Below, in pieces: positions 41,446 to 55,360 of a DNA stretch of 64,000 nucleotides. This DNA is from Dyella sedimenti (GTDB taxonomy: Bacteria > Pseudomonadota > Gammaproteobacteria > Xanthomonadales > Rhodanobacteraceae): NCBI RefSeq assembly GCF_022760995.1, contig NZ_JAKWJO010000001.1, forward strand, positions 186,001 to 250,000, written 5' to 3'. The position numbers and the translations under genes are program-made. The number at the start of each line of letters is the position of its first letter. The stretch's first letter is position 1. Below the pieces are notes generated by a model. It saw nothing but the letters and a program-made list of their open reading frames with translations, had not been told where the DNA came from and did no database searches.

Positions 41446-42995
41446 GTCGTCCCATTCCACTGCATGTCGTCGAGGATGACAGCAGTTCGTACTACGTCAG
41501 CGAACGCAAGGTCTATCCGCGCGAGGTATCGGGCCGTTTCAACCGGTTCCGCGTCGCGGCGGTGATCTGGCTGCTCGGCATGTTCTACGTGTTCCCTTGG
41601 CTGCACTGGAACGGCAGGCAGGCCGTGTTGCTGGACCTGCCGGCGCGCAAGTTCCATGTCTTCGGCTGGATGTTCCTGCCGCAGGATTTCCTGTTTCTGT
41701 CGACCTTGCTGATCATCGCTGCGCTGGCGCTGTTCTTCTTCACTGCCCTGGCGGGGCGCCTGTTCTGCGGCTACGCCTGTCCCCAGACGGTATGGACGGA
41801 AGTGTCGCTATGGATCGAGCGCTGGTGCGAGGGCGACCGCAACAAGCGGATGAAGCTCGATGCCGGCCCCTGGACCCGCGAGAAGATCCTGCGCAAGGGA
41901 TCGCGGCACCTGCTCTGGGCGCTGTTCGCCCTTTGGACCGGCTTCACCTTCGTCGGATTCTTCAGCCCAATCGCCGACCTGGCCGGGCGGACGCCGTTCG
42001 ACTGGGGTGGCTGGGAGACGTTCTGGATCCTTTTCTATGGCTTCGCCACCTGGGGCAACGCGGGTTTCCTGCGCCAGCAGGTGTGCAAGTACATGTGCCC
42101 GTATGCGCGGTTCCAGAGTGCGATGTTCGACCGCAACACGCTGATCATCGCCTACGACCCCATGCGCGGCGAGCCACGCGGCGCGCGCAAGCGTGGATTG
42201 GCCAGCGTGCTGGCGCGCACGCGCGGCCTGCTCGACAAGCTTGCCGCCTACGACTACGTGTTCCGCGCCAGCCGTCATCCCTCGGCGGCGGACAACCGGG
42301 CCCAGGCGGGCGGCACCATAGCCTTGGCTGGCACGGGCATCGTCGCCGAGCCGCTGCCGCGGTTCCTGCCCGAGCAGCTCGGCGACTGTATCGATTGCAC
42401 CATCTGCGTGCAGGTCTGTCCCACCGGCATCGATATCCGCAATGGCTTGCAGTACGAGTGCATCGCCTGCGGCGCCTGCATCGACGCCTGCAATGGAGTG
42501 ATGGACAAGCTCGGCTATCCCCAGGGGCTGATCCGCTATGCCACGCAGAACCAGATCGACGGCAAGGCGACGAGGGTGTTGCGCCCGCGCATCGTCATCT
42601 ACGGCTGCCTGCTGCTGGTTCTGGTCGGCGGCTGGATGTACGGGGTGACCCATCGCAGTCCGCTGATCGCCGAGGTGCTGCGCGACCGCAACGCGATGTA
42701 CAGCCAGGATACGGATGGCCGCATCGAGAACAGCTACACCCTCAAGCTGGTGAACAAGGACCAGCAGGTCCACCATTTCGTCATCGACGTGATTGCGCCC
42801 GACATGCCGGGTACCAGCCTGCGCAATGGTCCCCGCACCGTGCAGGCGGATAGCGGCGAGGTGTTGTCGGTGCCGATCACCGTGAGCGCATCGCCCGAGG
42901 TGACCGGGCGGCACGACGTGAAATTCAGCGTGCGCGGCGTCGACGTGGACGCCGCCATCGACGTCAAGAGCAGTTTCTTTGGACCGATGCCATGA
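41442..42995 (+). CDS. ccoG: CcoG/FixG-type iron-sulfur copper-maturation protein
   Basis: A 517-aa membrane protein required for copper delivery to cbb3 oxidase (cupric reductase). About five helices surround the motif LAGRLFCGYACPQTVWTE. Two 4Fe-4S motifs follow, CIDCTICVQVCP and CIACGACIDAC. A C-terminal periplasmic Ig-like domain (IENSYTLKLVNKDQQ) closes the protein. ATG 41442 overlaps the previous stop and the stop overlaps ccoH. Confidence 0.94.
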   Translation: MSRPIPLHVVEDDSSSYYVSERKVYPREVSGRFNRFRVAAVIWLLGMFYVFPWLHWNGRQAVLLDLPARKFHVFGWMFLPQDFLFLSTLLIIAALALFFFTALAGRLFCGYACPQTVWTEVSLWIERWCEGDRNKRMKLDAGPWTREKILRKGSRHLLWALFALWTGFTFVGFFSPIADLAGRTPFDWGGWETFWILFYGFATWGNAGFLRQQVCKYMCPYARFQSAMFDRNTLIIAYDPMRGEPRGARKRGLASVLARTRGLLDKLAAYDYVFRASRHPSAADNRAQAGGTIALAGTGIVAEPLPRFLPEQLGDCIDCTICVQVCPTGIDIRNGLQYECIACGACIDACNGVMDKLGYPQGLIRYATQNQIDGKATRVLRPRIVIYGCLLLVLVGGWMYGVTHRSPLIAEVLRDRNAMYSQDTDGRIENSYTLKLVNKDQQVHHFVIDVIAPDMPGTSLRNGPRTVQADSGEVLSVPITVSASPEVTGRHDVKFSVRGVDVDAAIDVKSSFFGPMP

Positions 42996-43477
42996 ACGAG
43001 ACACGAAGCACCTGGCGGGAACCCATGGTCTGGATGCTGGTGGGCTTGCCCTTGGCGTCGGTGTTCATAGGCTTCGCCCTGTTGTTCGCGGCGGTGCGCC
43101 CGGGCAGGGAGGACATGGACATGACCAGCCATGCCACCCATGTGGGCAAACTGCTGGTGACGGCCAGGCCCAACGCGGCGGCGGCCGATATCGAGACGGA
43201 AGGCCTGGTGTTGCGCAGCAAGGGTGACATGATCGAGGCCGTACCCATGGACGGCGACTTCCCCCGGGGCGGCAAGCTGACCTTGACGCTTACCTCTTCC
43301 GACCCTGCAGTGGGCGCGCGTACCTACCAGCTCAGTCCCAGCGAGCTTGGCTGGCGCGGGGTGGGGCCGGTGGACGGCCAACATGAATGGACGGTGCAAC
43401 TGGCTCCCGAGGGCGCGGCCTGGCTGCTGCATGGACACTGGACGGCGAACGCGCGCTCCATCCGACTGATGCCGTAG
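42992..43477 (+). CDS. ccoH: FixH/CcoH-family oxidase assembly protein
   Basis: A 161-aa protein with one N-terminal helix (MVWMLVGLPLASVFIGFALL) and a periplasmic Ig-like domain (GGKLTLTLTSSDPAVGARTY ... EWTVQLAPEGAAWLL). It matches the FixH family, needed to stabilise cbb3 assembly. ATG overlaps the ccoG stop. The next gene starts 2 bp after its stop. Confidence 0.85.
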   Translation: MNETRSTWREPMVWMLVGLPLASVFIGFALLFAAVRPGREDMDMTSHATHVGKLLVTARPNAAAADIETEGLVLRSKGDMIEAVPMDGDFPRGGKLTLTLTSSDPAVGARTYQLSPSELGWRGVGPVDGQHEWTVQLAPEGAAWLLHGHWTANARSIRLMP

Positions 43478-43479
43478 CC

Positions 43480-45888
43480 ATGGATCGCGCCGTCGACCTC
43501 GCGGGACAGGCCGCTCTGCATGCCTGCTATCACTGCGGGGAGTCCTTGCCCGACGCCCCCGTGGTGATGGTCATCGACGGCGTTGGCCAGGGATTCTGCT
43601 GCCAGGGATGCGTGGCGGCTGCACAATGGATCCGTGCCTCGGATCTGGGCGACTATTATCGGCTGCGCAGCGCCAGTGGTTCGCGGGTGGAGGTTGGGCA
43701 GGCCGATTTCGGCGGCTGGGATCGCGACGATCTCCTGAGGGAGCATGCCTTGCCGGTTGCCGGTGGGCTTGAGATGACGCTGCTGACCGATGGCATGCGC
43801 TGTGCGGCCTGTGCCTGGCTGATCGATCGGGCCCTGCAACGGGTGCCGGGCGTGTTCGACGTGACCGCCAACGCGGTGACGGGGCGGATCCGCATCGGCT
43901 GGGACCCCGCCACGGTGCGTTTGTCGGAGGTGCTTGGGCAACTGGCCATGCTGGGCTACCGGCCTTACCTGGCGGCAGGCGCCGCGCGCGAGCGCGAGCG
44001 GGTGATGGAACACCGGCGCTGGCTGCTGCGTCTGGGCGTCGCGGGGCTGGGCGCCATGCAGACCATGATGTTCTCCGAAGCCCTCTACCTGGACTTCCAC
44101 CACCACATGGCCTGGGCGACGCGCGACTTCTTCCGCTGGGTCACCTTGCTGGTATGCACGCCGGTGGTGTTCTATGCCGGCTGGCCTTTCCTCGCCGGCT
44201 GCTGGCGCGAGGTACGGCAGCGGCACCTGGGCATGGATACGCTGGTGGCGAGCTCCACGCTGCTGGCCTATCTCGCCAGTGCGGTGGAGACGATGCGGGG
44301 TGGGCCCCACGTGTGGTTCGACGCCGCGGCGATGTTCGTCTTCCTGCTGCTGGGTGCGAGGATGCTGGAACAGCGGGTGCGTCGCATCGCCAGCTCGCAG
44401 GTCGATACCCTGGCGCGGGCACGGCCGACGCTGGCGGTGCGCGAGCGGGGCGACGGCAGTCGCGAGTCGGTGCCGCTGACGGCGCTGCGGGTCGGCGACG
44501 TGGCCTGCGTGGCGATCGGCGAGGCGGTGCCGGCGGACGGCGTATTGCTGGATGCGCAGGCCATGTTCGAGGAGGCCCTGCTCACCGGCGAATCGTATCC
44601 CGTGGGCAAGACGCAGGGAGCGGCGGTCTATGCCGGCACGCTGTGCCGGGAAATGCCGGCACGCATCGAAATCACCCAGGTGGGCAGCGCCACGCGCCTG
44701 TCGCAGCTGACGCGCCTGGTGGAGCAGGCACAGGCGCACCGGCCGCCGCTGGCGCGCATGGCCGACCGTATCGGCAGCTGGTTCGTGGCGTCCCTGCTGG
44801 TAGCGGCGGTGGCGGTCTATATCGGGTGGCGCATCCATGAGCCGGCACGCGCTTTCGAGGTCATGCTGTCATTGCTGGTGATCAGTTGCCCGTGCGCGCT
44901 CTCGCTGGCGGTGCCCGCCGCCCTGGCGGCCTCCCATGGCGCCCTGGCGCGGCTGGGTGTGCTGCCGTTGCGCGCGGAAGGGCTCGACAGCCTGGCGCGG
45001 GCAACGGACATCGTCTTTGACAAGACCGGCACCCTGACCCGGGTACAGCCAGAGCTTGCCGGCGTGCAGGTGTTCGGCGACATGACGCCGGAACGGGCAA
45101 GGGCGATTGCCTCCGCCCTGGAGAGGGACAGCCGGCATCCGATCGCCGCGGCCTTCGCGCTGAAGGAGGCAGGGATCGAGGCGACCGACGTCCGCGTGCA
45201 TGGCGGCCGCGGCTTGAGCGGACAAGTCGAGGGCCGGATCTGGCGCCTCGGGCACGCACCATTCGTGGCCCAGCGGGAAGACGACGGGCAGTTGTGGCTG
45301 GGCGACGGTGAACATGCCGCCGCGCGCTTCGTCTTGCGCGAGACGCTGCGCCCGGATGCGCACGCCGCGGTGGAATCGCTGCGCCGGCTCGGCCTGCGGA
45401 TCCACCTGGCCAGCGGCGACGCGATGGAGGCCGTGCAGCGCCTGATGAACCAGCTGGATATTGGCGAGGCGCATGCCCGGCAGACTTCGGAGGACAAGCT
45501 GGCCCTGGTGCGCGGCCTGCAGGATCAGGGCCGCATCGTGGCGATGGTGGGCGATGGGCTGAACGACGCGCCGGTACTGGCGGGCGCGGACGTCTCCCTG
45601 GCCATGGGCGAGGGCGCTCCGCTGGCGCAGCGGGCCGCCGACATGGTGCTCACCGCGCCGTCGCTGCTGCGCCTTCCCGCGGCGGTCCGGCTGGCGCGCC
45701 GGACACGGCGCATCATCCAGCAGAACTTCGCCTGGGCCGTCGGCTACAACCTGCTGGCCCTGCCGTTGGCGATCCTGGGGCAAGCCACGCCCTCGCTCGC
45801 GGCGCTGGGTATGGCGGCGTCCTCGCTGATCGTCACCACCAATGCGCTGCGCTTGATGCGGCGGACCTCCAAGGTGGCGTCGCCATGA
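43480..45888 (+). CDS. ccoI: CcoI/FixI-type copper-exporting P1B-ATPase
   Basis: An 802-aa heavy-metal P-type ATPase supplying copper to cbb3 oxidase. It begins with a Cys-rich domain (CYHCGE at 16-21 and CCQGC), then a heavy-metal domain CAAC (108-111), eight helices, the TGES phosphatase motif, the ion-binding SCPCAL (469-474) and the phosphorylation site DKTGT (Asp514). MVGDGLNDAPVL also seen. The start is ATG 43480; upstream frame extension would overlap ccoH. Confidence 0.95.
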   Translation: MDRAVDLAGQAALHACYHCGESLPDAPVVMVIDGVGQGFCCQGCVAAAQWIRASDLGDYYRLRSASGSRVEVGQADFGGWDRDDLLREHALPVAGGLEMTLLTDGMRCAACAWLIDRALQRVPGVFDVTANAVTGRIRIGWDPATVRLSEVLGQLAMLGYRPYLAAGAARERERVMEHRRWLLRLGVAGLGAMQTMMFSEALYLDFHHHMAWATRDFFRWVTLLVCTPVVFYAGWPFLAGCWREVRQRHLGMDTLVASSTLLAYLASAVETMRGGPHVWFDAAAMFVFLLLGARMLEQRVRRIASSQVDTLARARPTLAVRERGDGSRESVPLTALRVGDVACVAIGEAVPADGVLLDAQAMFEEALLTGESYPVGKTQGAAVYAGTLCREMPARIEITQVGSATRLSQLTRLVEQAQAHRPPLARMADRIGSWFVASLLVAAVAVYIGWRIHEPARAFEVMLSLLVISCPCALSLAVPAALAASHGALARLGVLPLRAEGLDSLARATDIVFDKTGTLTRVQPELAGVQVFGDMTPERARAIASALERDSRHPIAAAFALKEAGIEATDVRVHGGRGLSGQVEGRIWRLGHAPFVAQREDDGQLWLGDGEHAAARFVLRETLRPDAHAAVESLRRLGLRIHLASGDAMEAVQRLMNQLDIGEAHARQTSEDKLALVRGLQDQGRIVAMVGDGLNDAPVLAGADVSLAMGEGAPLAQRAADMVLTAPSLLRLPAAVRLARRTRRIIQQNFAWAVGYNLLALPLAILGQATPSLAALGMAASSLIVTTNALRLMRRTSKVASP

Positions 45889-46061
45889 TCATCCTGCTGA
45901 TGCTCGTTCCGTTGAGCTTGATGCTGCTGGCGGTGGCCATCGGCGCGTTCGTATGGGCCGTGCGCAAGGGACAGTTCGACGACATGGACACGCCGGCGCT
46001 GGACATCCTCAGCGACGATGCGCCGCCCGCGGCCACGGGCGAGGAGCCGCGCCATGGTTAA
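45885..46061 (+). CDS. ccoS: cbb3 oxidase assembly protein CcoS
   Basis: A 58-aa single-helix protein: MIILLMLVPLSLMLLAVAIG then the family signature VRKGQFDDMDTPALDILSDD. CcoS is needed to insert heme b and CuB into CcoN. ATG overlaps the ccoI stop (ATGA) and the 3' end overlaps the next gene by 8 bp. The FDD-x-D-TPA motif makes the call secure. Confidence 0.93.
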   Translation: MIILLMLVPLSLMLLAVAIGAFVWAVRKGQFDDMDTPALDILSDDAPPAATGEEPRHG

Positions 46062-46776
46062 CGGGCTGGCGCTGTCCGCGGTGTTCCTGACCGGGTTGCT
46101 GGGCGGCGTGCACTGCGCGGCGATGTGCGGCGGTATTGCCACCGGGTTTTCATCGTGGTCCACCCGGATGGGACGAGGTGGTGCCCTGCAGCTCAATCTC
46201 GGGCGCGTAGCCGGCTATGTGCTGGCGGGCGCGGTGGTGGGCGGGCTGGGCGATGGCGTGCTGCGGCTGTTCGAACTCGATGGGCTGGCGGTCGCCATGC
46301 GCATGGCGGTGGGACTGGTGCTGGTGATGATGGCGCTGCGCCTGCTGGACCGGCGCGGCCGGCTCGGCTTCCTGGCGCGCCCGGGCGCGAAGCTATGGAC
46401 ATGGCTGCAGCCCTTGCACCGGCGCCTGTTGCCGGCCAACACGATGAGGCGCCGGCTGGCCGCGGGCATGCTGTGGGGATGGTTGCCGTGCGGCTTGAGC
46501 ACCACCGTGCTGGCCGCCGCCTGGCTGTCGGCGAATGCGCTCGACGGCGGCCTCATCATGGCGGCGTTCGGGCTGGGCACCTTGCCGGTGATGCTGCCCC
46601 TGACCTGGTCGGGGGCGCGCGTGGGCCGCTGGCTGCAGCAACCGGGGCCGCGACGCGGTACGGCCTTGTTCGTGTTGTGCGCGGGCGTGCTGACCCTGTC
46701 GGCGCCCTGGCTGATGCATGTGCCGGCCCTGCATGGCGTGCTGGGAATGCTGGGATGCGATCCCGGGATGCGATAG
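46054..46776 (+). CDS. Sulfite exporter TauE/SafE-family protein of the cco operon
   Basis: A 240-aa polytopic protein with about six helices. It opens LTGLLGGVHCAAMCGGIATG, a Cys/His-containing motif typical of the SafE-like proteins that end many cco/rdx operons and are suspected to take part in metal or thiol transport. A second signature LWGWLPCGLSTTVLAAA follows. Last gene of the operon, before a REP-like half element and a bidirectional terminator. Confidence 0.87.
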   Translation: MVNGLALSAVFLTGLLGGVHCAAMCGGIATGFSSWSTRMGRGGALQLNLGRVAGYVLAGAVVGGLGDGVLRLFELDGLAVAMRMAVGLVLVMMALRLLDRRGRLGFLARPGAKLWTWLQPLHRRLLPANTMRRRLAAGMLWGWLPCGLSTTVLAAAWLSANALDGGLIMAAFGLGTLPVMLPLTWSGARVGRWLQQPGPRRGTALFVLCAGVLTLSAPWLMHVPALHGVLGMLGCDPGMR

Positions 46777-46790
46777 GGCGGGAGAGATAG

Positions 46791-46813
46791 TCGCGCACAG
46801 GGTGCGCTCCCAC
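46791..46813. repeat. Solitary REP-like half element
   Basis: TCGCGCACAGGGTGCGCTCC and the next bases match the right arm of the element at 276-299 at 20 of 23 positions. Only one arm is present here, between the TauE/SafE gene and ahcY. Confidence 0.6.
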
Positions 46814-46832
46814 GGTGAGCCAGCATGATGAA

Positions 46833-46858
46833 AAAGGGCCGCCCTGGGGCGGCCCTTT
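46833..46858. terminator. Bidirectional terminator between cco operon and ahcY
   Basis: AAAGGGCCGCC (46833-46843) pairs perfectly with 46848-46858 around CTGG. An A-run lies on its left (46831-46835) and TTT on its right. It ends ahcY transcripts on the minus strand with a U-run and can end the convergent cco operon. Confidence 0.85.
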
Positions 46859-46879
46859 GCACTGGCCGGTTGGCCAGGC

Positions 46880-48313
<1,434 letters not shown>

Positions 48314-48330
48314 GGCTTGGCTCCGGGTGT

Positions 48331-48440
48331 TGCGGCCGTGGGGCCGCATCGTTGACCGGGCGCCGTTTTGCGGGAAAGGCCGCCGAGCCTGGCCGGATGG
48401 TGCGGATGATGCACGGCCGGTCGCAGCGCCCCTCGACGGG
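48331..48440 (-). promoter_or_regulatory. SAH riboswitch and expression platform of ahcY
   Basis: On the minus strand the leader carries, in order, CGAGGGGCGCTGCGACC (near 48437-48421), GGCCAGGCTCGGCGG (near 48395-48380) and AACGGCGCCC (near 48367-48358). These are the hallmark segments of the S-adenosylhomocysteine aptamer, with GGGGCGC pairing to GGCGCCC. A 7-bp hairpin TGCGGCC/GGCCGCA follows at 48348-48331, just before the CGGAG ribosome-binding site, and could be the switching platform. SAH riboswitches activate ahcY-type genes when SAH is high. Aptamer extent is about 48356-48440. Confidence 0.88.
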
Positions 48441-48447
48441 ATTCGCG

Positions 48448-48453
48448 ATTATA
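48448..48453 (-). promoter_or_regulatory. -10 box of the ahcY promoter
   Basis: A perfect TATAAT on the minus strand at 48453-48448. Transcription would begin about 7 bp later, exactly at the first bases of the SAH aptamer, which supports both calls. The -35 region 17 bp upstream (GCAACA) is poor. Confidence 0.65.
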
Positions 48454-48587
48454 GCGGCAGGCGCCGCCGGTGTTGCCTGGGATAGGTTCCCCCCGGTAAG
48501 CGATTCCATCCATGACTGATGGCGCAGGCCGCCGGCCCGCCGTGCGGGTATGGTCGTAAATTCATGCGACCACGGTGCCTGCGACCC

Positions 48588-51089
<2,502 letters not shown>

Positions 51090-51100
51090 ATCCAGGAGCC

Positions 51101-51133
51101 GCCGTCATATCCGGCCGACACCGGGATGACGGC
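51101..51133. repeat. Degenerate palindromic repeat
   Basis: GCCGTCATATCCGG and CCGGGATGACGGC form an imperfect inverted repeat with a short loop between the S9 peptidase and ppc. The GTCAT..CCGG pattern relates it to the palindrome at 26325-26354. It may act as a weak terminator for the peptidase gene. Confidence 0.5.
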
Positions 51134-51228
51134 AGGCGGTGACGCCGTCGCCGCGATCTTGCGGCGATGCACAAAATGCCGCGGCTTCGGGTAGTCTTGG
51201 ACGTCCAGACATCCGAAACGTGGCATTG

Positions 51229-53934
51229 ATGAACCAGCACCGCAGTCCGGAGTTCGCCCCGCACGACGCCCCCTTGCGCGAAGACGTCCGCCGCCTGGGC
51301 ACCCTGGTCGGCAACATGCTGGCCGAGCAGCTGTCGCCCGGGTTCCTCGACGAGGTCGAACGCATCCGCCTGGCGGCGATCGAGCGGCGCCAGGAGAACG
51401 CCTCGCTGGACGTGCTGGCCGGACTGCTGACGGGGCTGGATACCTACCACGCCGAATCGCTGGCACGGGCCTTCGCCAGCTATTTCCAGGCGGTGAACAC
51501 CGCCGAGCGCGTGCATCGTATCCGCCGCCGCCGCGACTACCAGCGCGAGGGTGGGGCGCCGCAGCCCGAGTCGCTGCTCGATGCCTTGCTGCGCCTGAAG
51601 GCGCAGGGTGTGGAGGCCGGCGAGCTGCTCGAATGGCTGGAACGGTTACAGGTGGAACCGGTTTTCACCGCGCATCCCACCGAGGCGGTGCGGCGCTCGC
51701 TGCTGGAGAAGGAACAGTCCATCGTGCGCGCCCTGGTCGACAACTTCGACCCCACGCGCACGCCGCAGGAGCGCAAGGAGGACGACGACCGCATCCTGAT
51801 GGCGCTCAGCGCCGGCTGGCAGACGGCGGAAGCCTCGCCGATCAGCCCCAGCGTGCAGGACGAGCACCACCACGTGGGTTTCTACCTGGCCAACCCGATC
51901 TACCGCATCGTGCCGGCGCTGTACGAATCGCTGGCCGATGCGCTGCAGACGGTCTACGGCGTGGCGGTGCCGCTGCCGCGCCTGCTGGGCTTCGCCACCT
52001 GGGTGGGCGGCGACATGGACGGCAACCCCAACGTAGGCGCCGCGACCATCGCCAACAGCCTGGCCACGCAACGCGCGCACGTGCTGGAGCACTACATCGA
52101 GGATGTCGCCAACCTGGCCCGCCTGCTCAGCCAGACCGAGGACCGCGTGGCCGTCGACAGTGCGCTGGCGCAACGCCTGTCCGACTACCGCGTGCGTTTC
52201 CCCGGGGCCGCCGCCAAGATCCGCCCGCGCCACGCGGACATGCCTTACCGCAGCTTGCTGACCATCATCGGTGCGCGCCTGGAAGCGACCCACGACGATA
52301 ATCATCCGGAGGCCTATGCCTCGGCCGAGGCCCTGCTTGACGACCTGCGTTTGATCGTCCACAGCCTGATCGACCACCATGGCCTGCATGCCGGCGCCTA
52401 TGCGGTCAGGCGATTGATCTGGCGCGTGCGTACCTTCGGCTTCCATTTGGCGCGGCTGGACGTGCGGCAGGATTCGCGCGTGCACGACGACGCGCTGGCG
52501 CTGCTGCTCCGCGATGCCGGGTGGCCTGACCGCGATGCGGCCGACAAGGCTGTCCGCCTTCGTCCGTATGCGGGTGGCGAGGCTGCCTTGGAGGGCAGCG
52601 AGGCGGCGGCGGCCACGGCGCTGCGCGACGTGTTCGCCACCTTGCATGCCTCGCGCGAGCGCTATGGCGCCGAGGCGATCGGCCTGTACATCATCAGCAT
52701 GGCGCGCTCGGCCGCCGACGTGCTGGCCGTGCTGGCGCTGGCGCGCCATGGCGGGCTGGTGCGGGACGGGCGCGTACCGCTGCATGTTGCGCCGCTGTTC
52801 GAGACGGTGGACGACCTGGCCCATGCGCCGGACACCTTGCGTGCGCTGCTGGAGGACCCGGTCTACCGTGAGCATCTGGCCACGCGTGGCGGCCGCCAGT
52901 GGGTGATGCTGGGCTATTCGGACAGCGGCAAGGACGGCGGCACGCTGGCCTCGCGCTGGGGCCTGCAGCGCGCCCAGGTGGAGCTGCTGGACGTGGCGGC
53001 CGAGTTCGGCGTGCGCCTTTCCTTCTTCCATGGCCGCGGCGGCTCGGCCAGCCGTGGCGGCGCGCGCATCGCGCCGGCGCTGATGTCCTCGCCGCGCGGC
53101 TCGGTGGCGGGCGTGCTGCGTATTACCGAGCAGGGCGAGGTGATCCATCGCAAGTACGGCATCCGCGCGCTGGCTCTGCGCAACCTGGAGCAGACCGTGG
53201 GTGCCGTGCTGCGCGCCACCTTGCGTCCGCGCACGCATGAGCCGCGCGAGGAGGCGTGGCGCGAATGCATGGGCCGGCTCGCGGCGCACAGCCGCCAGCA
53301 CTACCGCGCCTTCGTCGAGCGCGAGGGCTTCGTGGACTATTTCCGCGCGGCCACGCCGATCGACGTGATCGAGCGCATGACGCTGGGCTCGCGCCCCTCG
53401 CGCCGGCGCAGCATGCGCGGTGTGCAGGACCTGCGCGCGATTCCCTGGGTGTTTGCCTGGACGCAGAGCCGCTCGATCCTGCCCGGCTGGTACGGCCTGG
53501 GCAGCGCGCTGGCGTTCGGCGCACGTGAGTATGGCGAGGCGGCGATGGCCGAGATGGCCAGCGACTGGCCGTTCTTTGCCAATGTGATCGACGATGTGTC
53601 GATGGTGCTGGCCAAGTGCGACCTGGGCATCGCCGAGGCGTTCTCCCGGCTGGCCGGGCCGCTGCACGAACCGTTCTTCGGCCTGATCCGCGAGGAGTTC
53701 GAACGCACGCACCACTGGCTGCTGCGGCTCAAGCGCGCCGACAGCCTGCTGCAGGACCAGCCTCGCCTGGCGGTGTCGATCGACCTGCGCAATCCCTACA
53801 TCGATCCGATGAGCCTGCTGCAGGTGGACCTGCTCAAGCGCTGGCGCGAAGGCGGCGAAAGCGACGACGCGCTGCTCGCCGCCCTGGTGGCCTGTGTCAA
53901 CGGCGTCTCGCAGGGATTGCAGAACACCGGTTGA
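51229..53934 (+). CDS. ppc: Phosphoenolpyruvate carboxylase
   Basis: A 901-aa anaplerotic enzyme making oxaloacetate from PEP and bicarbonate. The catalytic His149 lies in [13 protein letters not shown], and the second signature loop is [13 protein letters not shown]. The C-terminus ends QGLQNTG, the conserved Q-N-T-G that forms part of the active/allosteric region. ATG 51229 (MNQHRSPEF) is chosen over a frame 90 bp longer crossing the repeat region; the ribosome-binding site is weak. Length is close to E. coli Ppc (883). Confidence 0.96.
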   Translation: MNQHRSPEFAPHDAPLREDVRRLGTLVGNMLAEQLSPGFLDEVERIRLAAIERRQENASLDVLAGLLTGLDTYHAESLARAFASYFQAVNTAERVHRIRRRRDYQREGGAPQPESLLDALLRLKAQGVEAGELLEWLERLQVEPVFTAHPTEAVRRSLLEKEQSIVRALVDNFDPTRTPQERKEDDDRILMALSAGWQTAEASPISPSVQDEHHHVGFYLANPIYRIVPALYESLADALQTVYGVAVPLPRLLGFATWVGGDMDGNPNVGAATIANSLATQRAHVLEHYIEDVANLARLLSQTEDRVAVDSALAQRLSDYRVRFPGAAAKIRPRHADMPYRSLLTIIGARLEATHDDNHPEAYASAEALLDDLRLIVHSLIDHHGLHAGAYAVRRLIWRVRTFGFHLARLDVRQDSRVHDDALALLLRDAGWPDRDAADKAVRLRPYAGGEAALEGSEAAAATALRDVFATLHASRERYGAEAIGLYIISMARSAADVLAVLALARHGGLVRDGRVPLHVAPLFETVDDLAHAPDTLRALLEDPVYREHLATRGGRQWVMLGYSDSGKDGGTLASRWGLQRAQVELLDVAAEFGVRLSFFHGRGGSASRGGARIAPALMSSPRGSVAGVLRITEQGEVIHRKYGIRALALRNLEQTVGAVLRATLRPRTHEPREEAWRECMGRLAAHSRQHYRAFVEREGFVDYFRAATPIDVIERMTLGSRPSRRRSMRGVQDLRAIPWVFAWTQSRSILPGWYGLGSALAFGAREYGEAAMAEMASDWPFFANVIDDVSMVLAKCDLGIAEAFSRLAGPLHEPFFGLIREEFERTHHWLLRLKRADSLLQDQPRLAVSIDLRNPYIDPMSLLQVDLLKRWREGGESDDALLAALVACVNGVSQGLQNTG

Positions 53935-53942
53935 ACCGCCGC

Positions 53943-53970
53943 CGCCGCCGTCCATTTCCGGACGGCGGCG
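53943..53970 (+). terminator. Hairpin downstream of ppc
   Basis: CGCCGCCGTCC (53943-53953) pairs perfectly with 53960-53970 around ATTTCC, 9 bp after the ppc stop. It is very GC-rich and lacks a U-run. It is a plausible terminator or 3' stabiliser. Confidence 0.55.
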
Positions 53971-54087
53971 TCCGCGGATGGACGCACGCACGCGTGCGCT
54001 TCGGCGGACCGGCCTCGCCAAACGACTGATTCCACACGTCTTGCCCCCCGCGCGTCCGGTTGGCATGCGGTTTGCGATAGCCATCGC

Positions 54088-55341
54088 ATGGATATCGCCA
54101 ATCCCCAATTCAAGCTACGCCGCCGCCGTCGCCGCTGGTGGCTGGCCGGCGGCACCGCCGCCGCCGTTTCGCTGGCCGCGCTGGCGCTGGCGCGCATGGG
54201 ACCCGCCTTGCCCGAGGTCGATCGTGGCGGCGTGTGGATCGATACCGTGCAACGCGGCCCGATGCTGCGCGAGGTGCGCGCCACCGGCGTGCTGGCCCCG
54301 CGCGAAATCCGCTGGCTGGCGGCCGGCACGGTAGCGCAGGTCGAGCGCATCCTGGCCTGGCCCGGCACGCAGGTACGGCCCGATACCGTGCTGATGGAGC
54401 TGGCCAATCCCAGCGTGGAGGACGCGTTGCGCAACGCGCAGGCGCAGGTGGCGGCAGCCGAAGCCGACGTGCGCGCCAAGCGCGCCGAGCTTGCCTCGCA
54501 ACGGCTGGACCTGGAGGCGCAACTGGCCCAGGCCCAGGCCGACTATGCCGCCGCCGAGGTCAAGGCGGTGGCCGACGGCAAGGCGGATGCGCAGCACCTG
54601 ATCCCGCACGTGCTGTACGAGCAGAGCCAGATCGCGCTCAAGCAGCTCAAGTACCGGGTGCAGGTCAACCAGCAGCGCGTGGCCGCCTTCGAGACCAGCA
54701 TGCAGGCGCAGCAGGCCGTGGTGGAGGCCCGCCTGCAGCAGCAGCGCAGCAACCTGGCATTGCGCCAGCGCCAGGCCGACAACCTGCAAGTGCGCGCGGG
54801 CGTGGCCGGCGTGTTGCAGGAAGTGGCGGTGCAGGAAGGCGCGCAGGTGGCCGAGGGCGCCAACCTCGCCCGCGTGGCCAAGCCCGAGCAACTGCTGGCG
54901 CGCCTGCGCGTGCCGGAGGTGCAGGCCAAGGACGTGGCGATTGGCATGCCGGTCAGTGTGGATACGCACAACGGCGTGATCGCCGGCCGCGTCGAGCGCA
55001 TCGATCCGGCGGTGCGCGAGGGCAGCGTGCAGGTCGACGTGGGCCTGCAGGGCGCGTTGCCGGCGGGCGCGCGACCCGATCTCTCGGTGGACGGGCGCAT
55101 CCTGCTGGCCCGTCTCGACGATGCCCTGTCGGTGGGCCGGCCGGTACAGGCGCAGGGCGACAGCGCGATGTCGCTGTTCCGGCTCGACCCTGCCAGCGGC
55201 GTGGCCGTGCGCGTGCCGGTGCAGATGGGCGTGGCGTCGGTCGACCGCATACAGGTCCTGCGCGGGCTCGCGCCAGGCGACCAGGTGATCCTGTCCGATA
55301 CCTCGGCATGGGATAAATACGACCGCATCCGGGTGCGGTGA
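54088..55341 (+). CDS. HlyD/MacA-type periplasmic adaptor of an ABC exporter
   Basis: A 417-aa membrane-fusion protein. A basic cytoplasmic N-terminus and one helix (LAGGTAAAVSLAALALA, about 20-36) come first. Lipoyl and beta-barrel halves (GTVAQVERILAWPGTQVRPD; LQVRAGVAGVLQEVAVQEG) flank a long Ala/Gln-rich coiled-coil hairpin at about residues 110-235. It bridges the inner-membrane ABC permeases to an outer-membrane channel not encoded here. It begins a five- or six-gene unit with the ATPase, two permeases, regulator and kinase. Substrate unknown. Confidence 0.87.
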   Translation: MDIANPQFKLRRRRRRWWLAGGTAAAVSLAALALARMGPALPEVDRGGVWIDTVQRGPMLREVRATGVLAPREIRWLAAGTVAQVERILAWPGTQVRPDTVLMELANPSVEDALRNAQAQVAAAEADVRAKRAELASQRLDLEAQLAQAQADYAAAEVKAVADGKADAQHLIPHVLYEQSQIALKQLKYRVQVNQQRVAAFETSMQAQQAVVEARLQQQRSNLALRQRQADNLQVRAGVAGVLQEVAVQEGAQVAEGANLARVAKPEQLLARLRVPEVQAKDVAIGMPVSVDTHNGVIAGRVERIDPAVREGSVQVDVGLQGALPAGARPDLSVDGRILLARLDDALSVGRPVQAQGDSAMSLFRLDPASGVAVRVPVQMGVASVDRIQVLRGLAPGDQVILSDTSAWDKYDRIRVR

Positions 55342-55360
55342 CCTTCAAGGGAGTTTCGAC

